Positions 41,725 to 50,413 of a DNA stretch of 64,000 nucleotides are shown one piece after another. The first letter of the stretch is position 1, and each line of letters begins with the position of its first letter. The position numbers were made by a program, and so were the translations under genes. Source of the stretch: Flavobacteriales bacterium (GTDB taxonomy: Bacteria > Bacteroidota > Bacteroidia > NS11-12g > UBA9320); contig JACJZW010000005.1 in assembly GCA_020635355.1 (NCBI GenBank), positions 1 through 64,000 on the forward strand. Reading direction: 5' to 3'. The notes under the pieces are model-generated. The model saw nothing but the letters and a program-made list of their open reading frames with translations. It was not told where the DNA came from and ran no database searches.

Positions 41725-42199
41725 GGCGATGGTAATCCGATTTCCCGCCTGACTTTGTCAATAACCGGCAAAACCGTATTTCCATCTCGTGACCATACGA
41801 TTTGCACATATCATATACGGTTAATGCGGCAACAGAGGCCCCCGTAAGTGCCTCCATTTCCACTCCTGTTCGCGCAGAACAAGCAACTTCGCAGGCAATG
41901 TGAAGTCCATCAGTTTGCGCCTGAATGGTGATATTGCACTTGGTAAGTGGCAGCGGATGACACAGCGGGATAAGCTGATCAGTTTTTTTTGCCGCCATAA
42001 TCCCTGCAATGATGGCCGTTTGAATCACTGACCCTTTTTTCGTCTTGAGATCGCCATCCGAAAATTGCTTCAGCAGTTCCGATGGCAGGGTAATGAACGA
42101 CTCCGCTACCGCGCTGCGATGTGATACGTCCTTTTGACCAACATCAACCATGCGCACATTGCCGCTTTCATCGAGGTGGGTGAGATCGCCGTTTGCCAT
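41711..42199 (-). CDS. moaC: Cyclic pyranopterin monophosphate synthase MoaC
   Basis: The protein has 162 residues. Family features are THLDESGNVRMVDVGQKD, IMAAKKTDQLIPLCHPLPL, ARTGVEMEALTGASVAALTVYDMCK and the end LLTKSGGKSD. It completes the first stage of molybdenum cofactor synthesis after MoaA. It starts 12 bases after the menB stop and is joined by overlap to mobA. Confidence 0.96.
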   Translation of the reverse strand: MANGDLTHLDESGNVRMVDVGQKDVSHRSAVAESFITLPSELLKQFSDGDLKTKKGSVIQTAIIAGIMAAKKTDQLIPLCHPLPLTKCNITIQAQTDGLHIACEVACSARTGVEMEALTGASVAALTVYDMCKSYGHEMEIRFCRLLTKSGGKSDYHRHETS

Positions 42200-42211
42200 A
42201 CAGATTCCGGT

Positions 42212-43027
42212 TTAGGGAAATTTAGGAAACTTTTGAAAATCAGGATCGCGTTTCTCCAGGAAGGCATTCTTTCCTTCATGCGCCTCTTCCATCAGATAGT
42301 ACATCAAGGTGGCATCTCCGGCAAATTCCATCAATCCACGCTGACCATCGAGTTCTGCGTTTAATCCGCGTTTGATCATTCGTAGGGCCAATGGACTTCT
42401 TTTCATCATGGTCTTACACCAATCCACCACTTCATCCTCCAATTGATCCAAAGGCACAACCTTATTCACCATGCCCATGCGCTCTGCTTCATGAGCCGTG
42501 TATTGACGGCACAGAAACCATATCTCTCGTGCCTTTTTTTGTCCAACATGTCGGGCAAGATAGTTACTTCCAAAACCGGCATCGAAGCTTCCAACCTTTG
42601 GTCCCGTTTGACCAAAGATGGCATTTTCAGATGCAATAGTTAGATCGCACACCACGTGAAGAACGTGTCCACCACCAATGGCATATCCATTTACCATGGC
42701 TACCACAGGCTTAGGTAGTTCTCGAATCTTCTTATGCAGATCGAGAACATTCAGACGGGGAACACCATCGTCACCAATGTAACCGCCTTTGCCTTTCACA
42801 TTTTGATCTCCTCCGCTACAAAATGCCTTATCCCCGGTACCCGTTAATACCACTACACCAATGTCCTGACGCTCACGGGCAATTTCCATGGCATCAATCA
42901 TATCCACATTGGTTTGAGGTGTAAAGGCGTTGTAAACCTCTGGACGATTAATGGTGATACGCGCAATTCCTTCGAATTCATCGAACAGAATGTCGCTATA
43001 TTCCTTTATGGTTTTCCAATTACGCAT
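42212..43027 (-). CDS. menB: 1,4-dihydroxy-2-naphthoyl-CoA synthase MenB
   Basis: The protein has 271 residues of the crotonase fold: [61 protein letters not shown] and [15 protein letters not shown]. It closes the second ring of the menaquinone head group from o-succinylbenzoyl-CoA. It follows menD by six bases. MenA, C, E, F and H are not in the window. Confidence 0.96.
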   Translation of the reverse strand: MRNWKTIKEYSDILFDEFEGIARITINRPEVYNAFTPQTNVDMIDAMEIARERQDIGVVVLTGTGDKAFCSGGDQNVKGKGGYIGDDGVPRLNVLDLHKKIRELPKPVVAMVNGYAIGGGHVLHVVCDLTIASENAIFGQTGPKVGSFDAGFGSNYLARHVGQKKAREIWFLCRQYTAHEAERMGMVNKVVPLDQLEDEVVDWCKTMMKRSPLALRMIKRGLNAELDGQRGLMEFAGDATLMYYLMEEAHEGKNAFLEKRDPDFQKFPKFP

Positions 43028-43033
43028 TGAATC

Positions 43034-44629
43034 CTATAAGATCTGTTTAAGTTGTTTGATACATTGTTTTGTTGACTCCACATCGGTCTGAACTTCCAGA
43101 ACAGCCGGTCCTTTTACATCCAGCCAACGGGGAATGGCATCGGTCAATTCCGACGTACTACGGGCGCAAAAGTACTGTAAATCCATATGTTCAGCCAGAG
43201 CCGAGAAGTTGGAATCATGGGGTGTGGTCTGAAACGATATGGCGGTTCCCAATCGTTGAGGTCCATCAATCACCTTAAAAATTCCTCCCCCGTAATTATT
43301 AAGAACAACAACCTTAAGATTGGTGTGTTCATTCAGGCCCCAGAAGGCATTGGAATCATACTGAAAAGCGAGATCCCCTGAAATTAATACATGGAGGTTC
43401 TCCGATACTCTGGCAGCACCTACAGCAGTTGATGTGCACCCGTCAATTCCACTGGTCCCCCTGTTGCAGCGTATAGTGTGTTGGCCCAACCAGGAAAGAA
43501 TTCGCACGGGTAATGAATTGGCAGCGTGAAGTACAGAACCCGGCAGGTGGTCAATGACGGTTTGAACGGCTGAAATTTCGTTGAATCCGGCATCCAGAAT
43601 AGGCTGCATGGCCGATTGAACCTTATTGGATACCTTAATCCACTTCGAATAAAAATCACTTTTCACCTCACCAGTATTCGCCATACCAGGGCGGTTTATA
43701 TTGATCCGATGAACATCGATCCACTTTGGCTCTGTGCCGAACATCCTTCCAATGGCATTCGTTGAGGCAACATGGTAATGTTGGATGGTATGCTTACGCT
43801 TAAGCAATTGCTTTAATCCTTTGGAAACGGTGGTGGTTCCACTGGTAATTAGCACATCGGGGATCAACTCATCCGGACAGTTCTCGGCACTTACCACTAA
43901 ATCCCAGTGCTTAACATTACCCGGATTGATGGCTGTAACATCCGACAACACAGGATGTTCATTTGATACCAGCTGGATGCCGTCACGCGCATCCATTCCT
44001 TGAAAGAGGAGTACTTTTTTGTCGGACCAATCCTCCTCTAAAAATTCTTGCAAACCAACACAGGTCACCACCAACTCACGGCGTTCAGTGGCATGACCCA
44101 GATGCGCCGAATTGGATGCTTGAACCGGAACGTCGTACAGAGGTTCACGTAATGGAACATTGATGTGGATGGGCCCGTTCATATTCCATGACCCTTCAAA
44201 ATCCGGAAGCGGATGATCGGATTCCAGATCTACGGTGAATTCTTGAACAACATGATTCGTAAAAACACCCGTTTGTCGGATAGCCTGACCATCCCACTGA
44301 TCGATCTGATCCCCGGGCCGATCGGCTGTTAGCGCAATAATGGGAATGCGGTCATAGAACGCCTCCGCAATGGCTGGTCCGTAATTAAGAACAGCCGTTC
44401 CGGAGGTACAACACAGGATAACCGGTGCATCTAACTCAACCGACATGCCCAAGGCCTGATAGCCGGCACTGCGCTCGTCCAGAACCGAATGACACGTAAT
44501 ACCCGCACGGACCAATGCATGGATGTTGGGGGCATTGCGTGACCCAGGGCTTACCACGGCATGGGTAGTTCCCAGTTGAATGAGGGAGTCAACCAAATGG
44601 GATAAGGTATCGTGGTGTTCAGGCAGCAT
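43034..44629 (-). CDS. menD: SEPHCHC synthase MenD
   Basis: The protein has 531 residues from MLPEHHDTLSHL. Thiamine-diphosphate enzyme features are AVVSPGSRNAP, ILCCTSGTAVLNYGPAIAEA, RIPIIALTADRP and the ThDP motif SGDLAFQYDSNAFWG with NNYGGGIF. It joins 2-oxoglutarate to isochorismate in menaquinone synthesis. Two earlier ATGs are in frame, but a -7 box (44638-44645) overlaps them and favours this start. It is first in a five-gene operon. Confidence 0.95.
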   Translation of the reverse strand: MLPEHHDTLSHLVDSLIQLGTTHAVVSPGSRNAPNIHALVRAGITCHSVLDERSAGYQALGMSVELDAPVILCCTSGTAVLNYGPAIAEAFYDRIPIIALTADRPGDQIDQWDGQAIRQTGVFTNHVVQEFTVDLESDHPLPDFEGSWNMNGPIHINVPLREPLYDVPVQASNSAHLGHATERRELVVTCVGLQEFLEEDWSDKKVLLFQGMDARDGIQLVSNEHPVLSDVTAINPGNVKHWDLVVSAENCPDELIPDVLITSGTTTVSKGLKQLLKRKHTIQHYHVASTNAIGRMFGTEPKWIDVHRININRPGMANTGEVKSDFYSKWIKVSNKVQSAMQPILDAGFNEISAVQTVIDHLPGSVLHAANSLPVRILSWLGQHTIRCNRGTSGIDGCTSTAVGAARVSENLHVLISGDLAFQYDSNAFWGLNEHTNLKVVVLNNYGGGIFKVIDGPQRLGTAISFQTTPHDSNFSALAEHMDLQYFCARSTSELTDAIPRWLDVKGPAVLEVQTDVESTKQCIKQLKQIL

Positions 44630-44637
44630 GACAACGA

Positions 44638-44645
44638 CAAACATA
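44638..44645 (-). promoter_or_regulatory. -7 box for the menD operon
   Basis: TATGTTTG on the minus strand ends eight bases before the chosen ATG. The ATG inside the box (44644) would then not be transcribed. Confidence 0.55.
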
Positions 44646-44694
44646 AAACAATATGTAACCGCAACGGTTTTATGCAGAAGCACATTGGGATGAC

Positions 44695-44702
44695 TAAATT
44701 TG
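44695..44702 (+). promoter_or_regulatory. -7 box for sucB
   Basis: TAAATTTG fits TAnnTTTG, 16 bases before the ATG. It is divergent from the menD promoter, about 50 bases away. Confidence 0.6.
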
Positions 44703-44718
44703 CGGCCAATAAAACGAC

Positions 44719-45939
44719 ATGGCAGTAGCGCTAAAAATACCGGCAGTTGGAGAGTCCGTTTCCGAGGTAACCATCAGTCAATGGTTGAAATCGGACGGTG
44801 ATTACGTGGAAATGGATGAGGTGGTTGCCGAACTCGAATCTGAAAAGGCAACAGTTGAATTGATTGCCCCGGAGGCTGGAGCTCTAAAAATTTCCGTGTC
44901 GGAAGGCTCTGACGTTGCGGTTGGCAGTGTGGTGGGTGAAATAGACACATCGGCTAAAGCACCGGAAGGCGCATCACCAATGGAGAAATCGGCTGAACCC
45001 AAATTAACTTCAGCTGAACCCGCCAAAAACACTCCTAAAGCCGAAACAAAGCCATCAACCCAAAACGAAAAGCCCATTCCCTCGCCATCAGCTGCCAAAT
45101 TGATGCGGGAAAACAATATCACCTCCAATCAGGTGAAAGGCAGTGGGAAGGAAGGACGCATCACCAAGGGGGATGTGTTGAATGCGTTGGAATATGTGAA
45201 GCAACCCGGATCACGGGATTCTGACCGACAAAAAATGTCGAACCTCCGAAAGGCGGTTTCGCGACGGTTGGTATCGGCTAAAAACGAAACGGCCATGCTT
45301 ACCACCTTCAACGAAGCAAACATGAAACCCATCATGGATTTGCGGAGTGCCTACAAGGAAAAGTTCAAGGAGGTACACGGAGTAGGCCTTGGTTTCATGA
45401 GTTTCTTCACTCGTGCTTGCGTTCTTGCCTTGCAAAAATATCCGGCGGTGAATGCCTATATCGATGGTGAAGAAATCGTGTACAACAACTTTGTTGACAT
45501 ATCCATTGCCGTAAGCGGACCAAAAGGATTGATGGTACCGGTGATCCGAAACGCAGAATCTATGTCGATGGCCGAAATCGAAGCCGAAGTGATGCGACTG
45601 GCCATCCGCGCCCGGGATGGGAAACTGGGAATCGATGAAATGACTGGTGGAACATTCACCATTTCCAACGGAGGCGTGTTTGGTAGCATGATGAGTACAC
45701 CCATCATCAACCCACCACAAAGTGCTATTCTGGGAATGCACAACATCCTTGAACGACCCGTGGTAGAGAAGGGTGAGATCGTTGCGAGACCAATGATGTA
45801 CCTCGCCTTAAGTTATGATCACCGCATTATTGATGGGCGGGAATCAGTAGGATTTCTGGTAACAGTTAAGAATTATCTGGAAAATCCGATGTCACTAATC
45901 AACGGATCAGATCCAACCAATCAACTACTCGGTTTCTAA
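44719..45939 (+). CDS. sucB: 2-oxoglutarate dehydrogenase E2 (dihydrolipoyl succinyltransferase)
   Basis: The protein has 406 residues. One lipoyl domain carries K43 ([11 protein letters not shown]); a Pro/Ala/Lys-rich linker leads to the subunit-binding domain ([20 protein letters not shown], about 115-150) and the catalytic domain with [19 protein letters not shown] and the active-site [11 protein letters not shown]. The E1 gene (sucA) is not adjacent; E3 is at 12042. It is monocistronic by its surroundings. Confidence 0.95.
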   Translation: MAVALKIPAVGESVSEVTISQWLKSDGDYVEMDEVVAELESEKATVELIAPEAGALKISVSEGSDVAVGSVVGEIDTSAKAPEGASPMEKSAEPKLTSAEPAKNTPKAETKPSTQNEKPIPSPSAAKLMRENNITSNQVKGSGKEGRITKGDVLNALEYVKQPGSRDSDRQKMSNLRKAVSRRLVSAKNETAMLTTFNEANMKPIMDLRSAYKEKFKEVHGVGLGFMSFFTRACVLALQKYPAVNAYIDGEEIVYNNFVDISIAVSGPKGLMVPVIRNAESMSMAEIEAEVMRLAIRARDGKLGIDEMTGGTFTISNGGVFGSMMSTPIINPPQSAILGMHNILERPVVEKGEIVARPMMYLALSYDHRIIDGRESVGFLVTVKNYLENPMSLINGSDPTNQLLGF

Positions 45940-45973
45940 AAAACCGCTTTCAGAAAAGTTAAGAAACTGAAAA

Positions 45974-46519
45974 TTAGATACCGAACTTACGGGTATCTAC
46001 TTCGTAAAGAGCTCCGATCTTAACAACCACAGGCTTTTCAAGCTTGCTCTTGGGCGTATAGACCACGCGATAGGTGCTGGTATCGTTATTAAGAAAGGAG
46101 AGCATGTCCTTGTCAATGTCAAACTTGATACTCATTTCGAAGTATCCCTTGTTTTCAGGAATTTGGTCGGTGGTTGCCACTAACAAATCCTCGTTCTGAC
46201 CGATTTGATAGAATTCAATCTTTTCGAGGAAGTTCATGTTGGAAGCATGTGGGGTTTTAACCTTGTCAACCTCCAGACTAAAAACGAGCATGCGCACATA
46301 CTCAACCTGTGACTCACGGGAATCGTGATCAGACAAATCGTCTTTAAAGTTCATGATGAGGGTGTCGGAAAGAACAGTGCCATCTGCCACACCCGTATTC
46401 GTAGAATCAAACATCACCCGGTTCACATATGTGATGTCGAATTTTGTTCGTTCGTCAAAGCTTTTACAATTCCAAATCAGGAACGGTAAGAGCATCAATG
46501 GTATAAGTAATCTTTTCAA
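45974..46519 (-). CDS. Hypothetical lipoprotein
   Basis: The protein has 181 residues. The leader LLIPLMLLPFLIWNC gives a lipid Cys at 18. The body has beta-type sequence (FDITYVNRVMFDSTNTG, GYFEMSIKFDIDKDM, STYRVVYTPKSKLEKPVVVKIGALYEVD). The start is TTG (46519), as no ATG is available near the signal peptide. A -7 box TAGTTTTG lies at 46539-46546 on the same strand. No family is recognised. Confidence 0.68.
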   Translation of the reverse strand: MKRLLIPLMLLPFLIWNCKSFDERTKFDITYVNRVMFDSTNTGVADGTVLSDTLIMNFKDDLSDHDSRESQVEYVRMLVFSLEVDKVKTPHASNMNFLEKIEFYQIGQNEDLLVATTDQIPENKGYFEMSIKFDIDKDMLSFLNNDTSTYRVVYTPKSKLEKPVVVKIGALYEVDTRKFGI

Positions 46520-46538
46520 AGCGACTGAAATATATGTG

Positions 46539-46546
46539 CAAAACTA
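46539..46546 (-). promoter_or_regulatory. -7 box for the lipoprotein gene at 45974
   Basis: TAGTTTTG on the minus strand fits TAnnTTTG, 19 bases upstream of the TTG start. Confidence 0.5.
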
Positions 46547-46603
46547 GTGAAAAAAAATTGCAGTTCCCTGATAAACAGGGCAAGTCGCCCACTTTTGTGG
46601 CCA

Positions 46604-47557
46604 TTACATGACACGGGCAACGTGCTCTCCAGTATTGTTTAAAATGGGTTCCGGTACACATGACTTCACTACTTCAAAGAGACTATCCAGCAACTTGGCT
46701 TTGGCAAAATTGCGGGTATAGATCAAACTAATTTCACGTGTTTCCTCCTCTTGAGGAGTGCGCAGATTGCGCTTGTTTTCAGGGCTAAGTTCCAAGCTCG
46801 CCCACTCGGGAATAACCGTAGCCCCACCTTCCAGATTGACTATTTTGATCAAGGTATCAATGGAGCCGCTTTCGTAATCAAAATAATCGGTGCGTTGCTT
46901 CTGATCATTTACCGAACACAGATTAACAGATTGATACCGAAAACAATTTCCCTCGCTCAACAACCACAATTTATCCGACACCAGGTCATTCGCGTCAGGT
47001 GACTGCTTACCGTATGCAGGATGATTCTCATTGAGATACAAACTGAACTTCTCATAATAAACAGGTCGCTCCACAATGGACTCATCGTTTAAAGGGGTAG
47101 CGGCGATGCCCACATCGAGATGATCGTCCTTGAGCAGGCGGATGACATCATCCGTCATAAGTTCCTTGACATGCAAGCGTACATCGGGATAGGCTTTTGA
47201 AATCCGGCTGATCAGATGGGGCATGAGATACGGCGATACCGTTGGGATTATACCAATGGTCAAATCACCGGAAACCGTCCCTTTATAGTCCTGGAGGATA
47301 TTGTCGATTCGCTGCGTTTCACGGATCACATTCCGAGCCTGAGCTATGATGAGTCGTCCTACGTCGGTTGGAATCACGGGCTGCCTGCTTCGATCAAACA
47401 ATTTCACCCCCAACTCATCCTCCAGCTTCTTGATTTGCATACTCAAGGTTGGCTGCGTAACAAAACAGGCCTCAGCCGCCTTGATAAAATGACGATGCTC
47501 GTCCAAAGCGATGAGATATTCCAGCTGAATTAAAGAGACATTAAGGAAACGTGACAT
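46604..47557 (-). CDS. oxyR: OxyR-like LysR-family peroxide regulator
   Basis: The protein has 317 residues from MSRFLNVSLIQLEY. The winged helix (1-60) reads LIALDEHRHFIKAAEACFVTQPTLSMQIKKLEDELG. The ligand domain has LLSEGNCFRYQSVNLC, where C205 and C214 are nine apart, the same spacing as redox C199 and C208 of E. coli OxyR, in a similar context. It should sense hydrogen peroxide by disulfide formation. The adjacent divergent gene is a lipoprotein, not a catalase or ahpC. Confidence 0.88.
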   Translation of the reverse strand: MSRFLNVSLIQLEYLIALDEHRHFIKAAEACFVTQPTLSMQIKKLEDELGVKLFDRSRQPVIPTDVGRLIIAQARNVIRETQRIDNILQDYKGTVSGDLTIGIIPTVSPYLMPHLISRISKAYPDVRLHVKELMTDDVIRLLKDDHLDVGIAATPLNDESIVERPVYYEKFSLYLNENHPAYGKQSPDANDLVSDKLWLLSEGNCFRYQSVNLCSVNDQKQRTDYFDYESGSIDTLIKIVNLEGGATVIPEWASLELSPENKRNLRTPQEEETREISLIYTRNFAKAKLLDSLFEVVKSCVPEPILNNTGEHVARVM

Positions 47558-47655
47558 GCTTATATTTACTTTTGGGTGGCCTGACGGATGAATCAGGTGG
47601 TTAACAATATCCTTGTAAATTGTTATCAAAATTACCAATAGTTAATCAACTTGAT

Positions 47656-48633
47656 ATGAGTGATTCAAAGAGAGTTATATCCGCATTGGTATTTCTGACC
47701 GCAACCGTACTTTCCGGTTGTGCGAGTTATACGTATTCCAACAAATCAAGTGGTGAACAAACCACGATGCATCCTTTGGTGTTTGAAGAACCCATCACGC
47801 TTTTAGATGTGGTGGAAGCCAACAATCCAGCCTCTTCACGCGGATTGATCACCACCGATGTGCTGATCGAGGGTGCCAATCTCGCCATTCAAGGTGTAAA
47901 GATGATGATTGATAAATCCCAGGAGAAATACATCCAATCATACGCAGGCAATCTTTCCAACAACCGATTTTATGCATCCAATTCCAAAATAGGCATGTTG
48001 GACCCGGATCAGATCTCTTTCAAGGGATTTGAGATTACCCGAACATTTGAAACAGCCGATAAAGATCGGGAAGTGGCCATTTTTGCCCGATTTGTCCTGG
48101 ATGAAAACAAGTTGGAAGACCTGTATTTCAATTCTAAATTTTACCTGCGCCTGGATTCGATCTCCATCGCCTACAGCAAGGTAAAACTGAATGATGGCAG
48201 GTGGTATATGCCGTGGACGATGTTCCTCAAAAAGGACCACGTCATGAATCTGGATCTCACCATAGATTTAACCACCAACTGGATTAGTGATGATGGCACC
48301 ATCCATTCCAATATTCCCTTCGGACAGTTCATGCTGCCATTGAGAAATATCCCGATGAATCCCAACGACCCAAATCACGACACTTACTTTGCGGCATTGC
48401 AGCAAAAATCAGTGGCGGGGTCATCGTACATCATTCCGCGATCACGTACATTTTGCACCAATGATCAAGGAGAATTGGGCCCGTGTTATGGTCGAGGTGA
48501 TTTTGCCATCAACGTGGCCGTGACCGAAAGCAGTAAATCGGATTTTATTTCGAAACAGCTCAATGAAAACTCCGATGCCATCTTCGACAATCTAAAGGGC
48601 GAAGACCTGATCAAAGCCATCAAGAAAGATTAG
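47656..48633 (+). CDS. Hypothetical lipoprotein
   Basis: The protein has 325 residues from MSDSKRVISAL. The lipobox LSGC gives the lipid Cys at 22. A central region resembles a beta-sandwich, with FEITRTFETADKDREVAIFARFVLDE, FYLRLDSISIAYSKVKLNDGRWYMPW and LDLTIDLTTNWISDDG. The stop overlaps the convergent thiL gene by four bases. It is divergent from oxyR, about 100 bases apart, and could be controlled by it. No family is recognised. Confidence 0.7.
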   Translation: MSDSKRVISALVFLTATVLSGCASYTYSNKSSGEQTTMHPLVFEEPITLLDVVEANNPASSRGLITTDVLIEGANLAIQGVKMMIDKSQEKYIQSYAGNLSNNRFYASNSKIGMLDPDQISFKGFEITRTFETADKDREVAIFARFVLDENKLEDLYFNSKFYLRLDSISIAYSKVKLNDGRWYMPWTMFLKKDHVMNLDLTIDLTTNWISDDGTIHSNIPFGQFMLPLRNIPMNPNDPNHDTYFAALQQKSVAGSSYIIPRSRTFCTNDQGELGPCYGRGDFAINVAVTESSKSDFISKQLNENSDAIFDNLKGEDLIKAIKKD

Positions 48634-49670
48634 CTCTGGGCCGGCCAGCCTTGAGCCACCAGGTCAAATATGTTTCCTCCTTTTGAGATCAGCTGGTTCT
48701 TCATGGATCGTTCACGCACGTAGCCGATAACGGTGATATCGGGATGATTCTTTAAGGATTCAAATGCTGATTGGTCAACGGTGAACAACAATTCAAAATC
48801 TTCCCCGCCTTGTAACGCAGCGGTGGTTGCATCAATACCAAATTCTACCGCCATGTTGAAGGTATCCTGATCAATGGGTAGCTTCTCTTCGTGAACCGCA
48901 AACGAAACATCGGAAGCTTCGCTCAGGTGAAACAATTCGGATGAAATGCCATCCGATACATCCATCATGGATGTAGGTACAATACCTTCCTTACCCAGCC
49001 AATCCACCACATCAACCCGTGCTTCGGGTTTGAGTTGACGACCCACGATATAGTCATGATTCTTCAAATCCGGCTGCATATCGGGATGCTCCAAAAACAC
49101 CCGCTTCTCTCGTTCAAGTAATTGAAGACCCATATATGCACCACCCAAATCCCCAGTCACACACAGTAAATCTCCCGGTTTTGCACCGCTTCGGCGGACG
49201 ATAGCCGTTTCCTTAATCTTCCCAATCGCTGTAACGGAGAGTGTTAATCCTTTCACTGACGAAGCCGTATCACCTCCAATCAGATCAATCTTGTATTTGG
49301 CGCACGCCAGTCGAACACCATCATACAGTTCCTCGATAGCTTCCAGGGTGAATTTACTGCTGAACGACAAGCTCAAAAGCAGGTGGGTTGGCACAGCATT
49401 CATGGCGCAGATATCAGAAATACCGTTCACCACGGCTTTATAGCCCAGGTGTTTTAATGGAGTGTACATCAAATCAAAATGTACGTTCTCCACCAATAGG
49501 TCGGTTGATACAACGGTTTGATAACCTTCCAACGTAGGGAAAACCGCCCCATCGTCCCCAATTCCAACAGTTGTAGTCGCTTCATCCATTGGAAAAGCCT
49601 TCTGAATCATTCGGATCAATCCAAATTCTCCCAACTCGTTGATATCGGTTTTATCCCTGTTTTCGAACAT
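48630..49670 (-). CDS. thiL: Thiamine-monophosphate kinase ThiL
   Basis: The protein has 346 residues. Family features are ELGEFGLIRMIQKAF, VGIGDDGAVF, the metal-binding LIGGDTASSVKG, ARSGAKPGDL-like RRSGAKPGDLLCVTGDLG, MMDVSDGISSEL and LQGGEDFELLFTV. It phosphorylates thiamine monophosphate to the active diphosphate, the cofactor of MenD and 2-oxo acid dehydrogenases in this window. It is divergent from comF. Confidence 0.95.
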   Translation of the reverse strand: MFENRDKTDINELGEFGLIRMIQKAFPMDEATTTVGIGDDGAVFPTLEGYQTVVSTDLLVENVHFDLMYTPLKHLGYKAVVNGISDICAMNAVPTHLLLSLSFSSKFTLEAIEELYDGVRLACAKYKIDLIGGDTASSVKGLTLSVTAIGKIKETAIVRRSGAKPGDLLCVTGDLGGAYMGLQLLEREKRVFLEHPDMQPDLKNHDYIVGRQLKPEARVDVVDWLGKEGIVPTSMMDVSDGISSELFHLSEASDVSFAVHEEKLPIDQDTFNMAVEFGIDATTAALQGGEDFELLFTVDQSAFESLKNHPDITVIGYVRERSMKNQLISKGGNIFDLVAQGWPAQS

Positions 49671-49732
49671 AAACGCTTAATTACCGCAAAGATGAGGCAT
49701 TTACATCGGAAACATCAGAACTTGTAGCCTTG

Positions 49733-50413
49733 ATGATCAATGATGTTTTGGATTTTATCTATCCACGGTACTGCTTTGGATGCAGAAACGTGCTGCTCTC
49801 GGATGAAAAAAAGCTCTGTCTTACCTGCCGACTTAACTTGCCACGAACCCGATTTGGTGGACGGGCAACCAACCCGATGTTTCGCTTTTTAAGATCTCAG
49901 CATGCCATCCAGTTTGCCTCGGCGTCCTTCTTCTTTGAAAAAAATGGTTGCACCCAACAGGTGCTGCATGCCTTGAAGTATCATCATCAACCACAGCTGG
50001 GCATCTTGATGGGAACGCTAATGGCTCAGGAATTGGAAGGAATTAGAAAGTATGACGAAGTTACTTGGATTCCTGTTCCAATTCACCCTCAAAAACGCCG
50101 AATAAGAGGCTATAATCAATCCGAATTGCTGGCTCGGGGACTTTGTAGAGAGTTGGGAGGAAAGGTGCTTGGAAGCGCGTTAAACTGTATGGCTCAATCT
50201 CAATCACAAACCCATAAGCATCGGTCAGAGCGTTGGACCTCCAATCAATCCCGATTTGGCATTGAACACGCCACCGATCTGATAGGACAGCAGGTGATTA
50301 TAGTGGATGATGTTTTCACAACTGGTGCCACCATTTCCGGGTTATTGAATGTAATGAGTGAACTTGAACTCGACAGTCTGGGATGCGTAACCTTTGGTTA
50401 CACAATTTACTGA
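49733..50413 (+). CDS. comF: ComF-family phosphoribosyltransferase-like protein
   Basis: The protein has 226 residues. An N-terminal zinc-ribbon-like part has YCFGCRNVLLSDEKKLCLTCR; the phosphoribosyltransferase fold has PIHPQKRRIRGYNQSELLARGL and the PRPP loop VIIVDDVFTTGATI. ComF proteins take part in DNA uptake during transformation, though the exact step is unclear. The start is the ATG after TTG 49730. It overlaps the end of the convergent gene by seven bases. Confidence 0.92.
   Translation: MINDVLDFIYPRYCFGCRNVLLSDEKKLCLTCRLNLPRTRFGGRATNPMFRFLRSQHAIQFASASFFFEKNGCTQQVLHALKYHHQPQLGILMGTLMAQELEGIRKYDEVTWIPVPIHPQKRRIRGYNQSELLARGLCRELGGKVLGSALNCMAQSQSQTHKHRSERWTSNQSRFGIEHATDLIGQQVIIVDDVFTTGATISGLLNVMSELELDSLGCVTFGYTIY

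Noticed and set aside
45211..45741. Minus-strand frame of 176 codons inside sucB
   Set aside because: It is antisense to the catalytic domain of sucB; the His-rich composition is a codon shadow.
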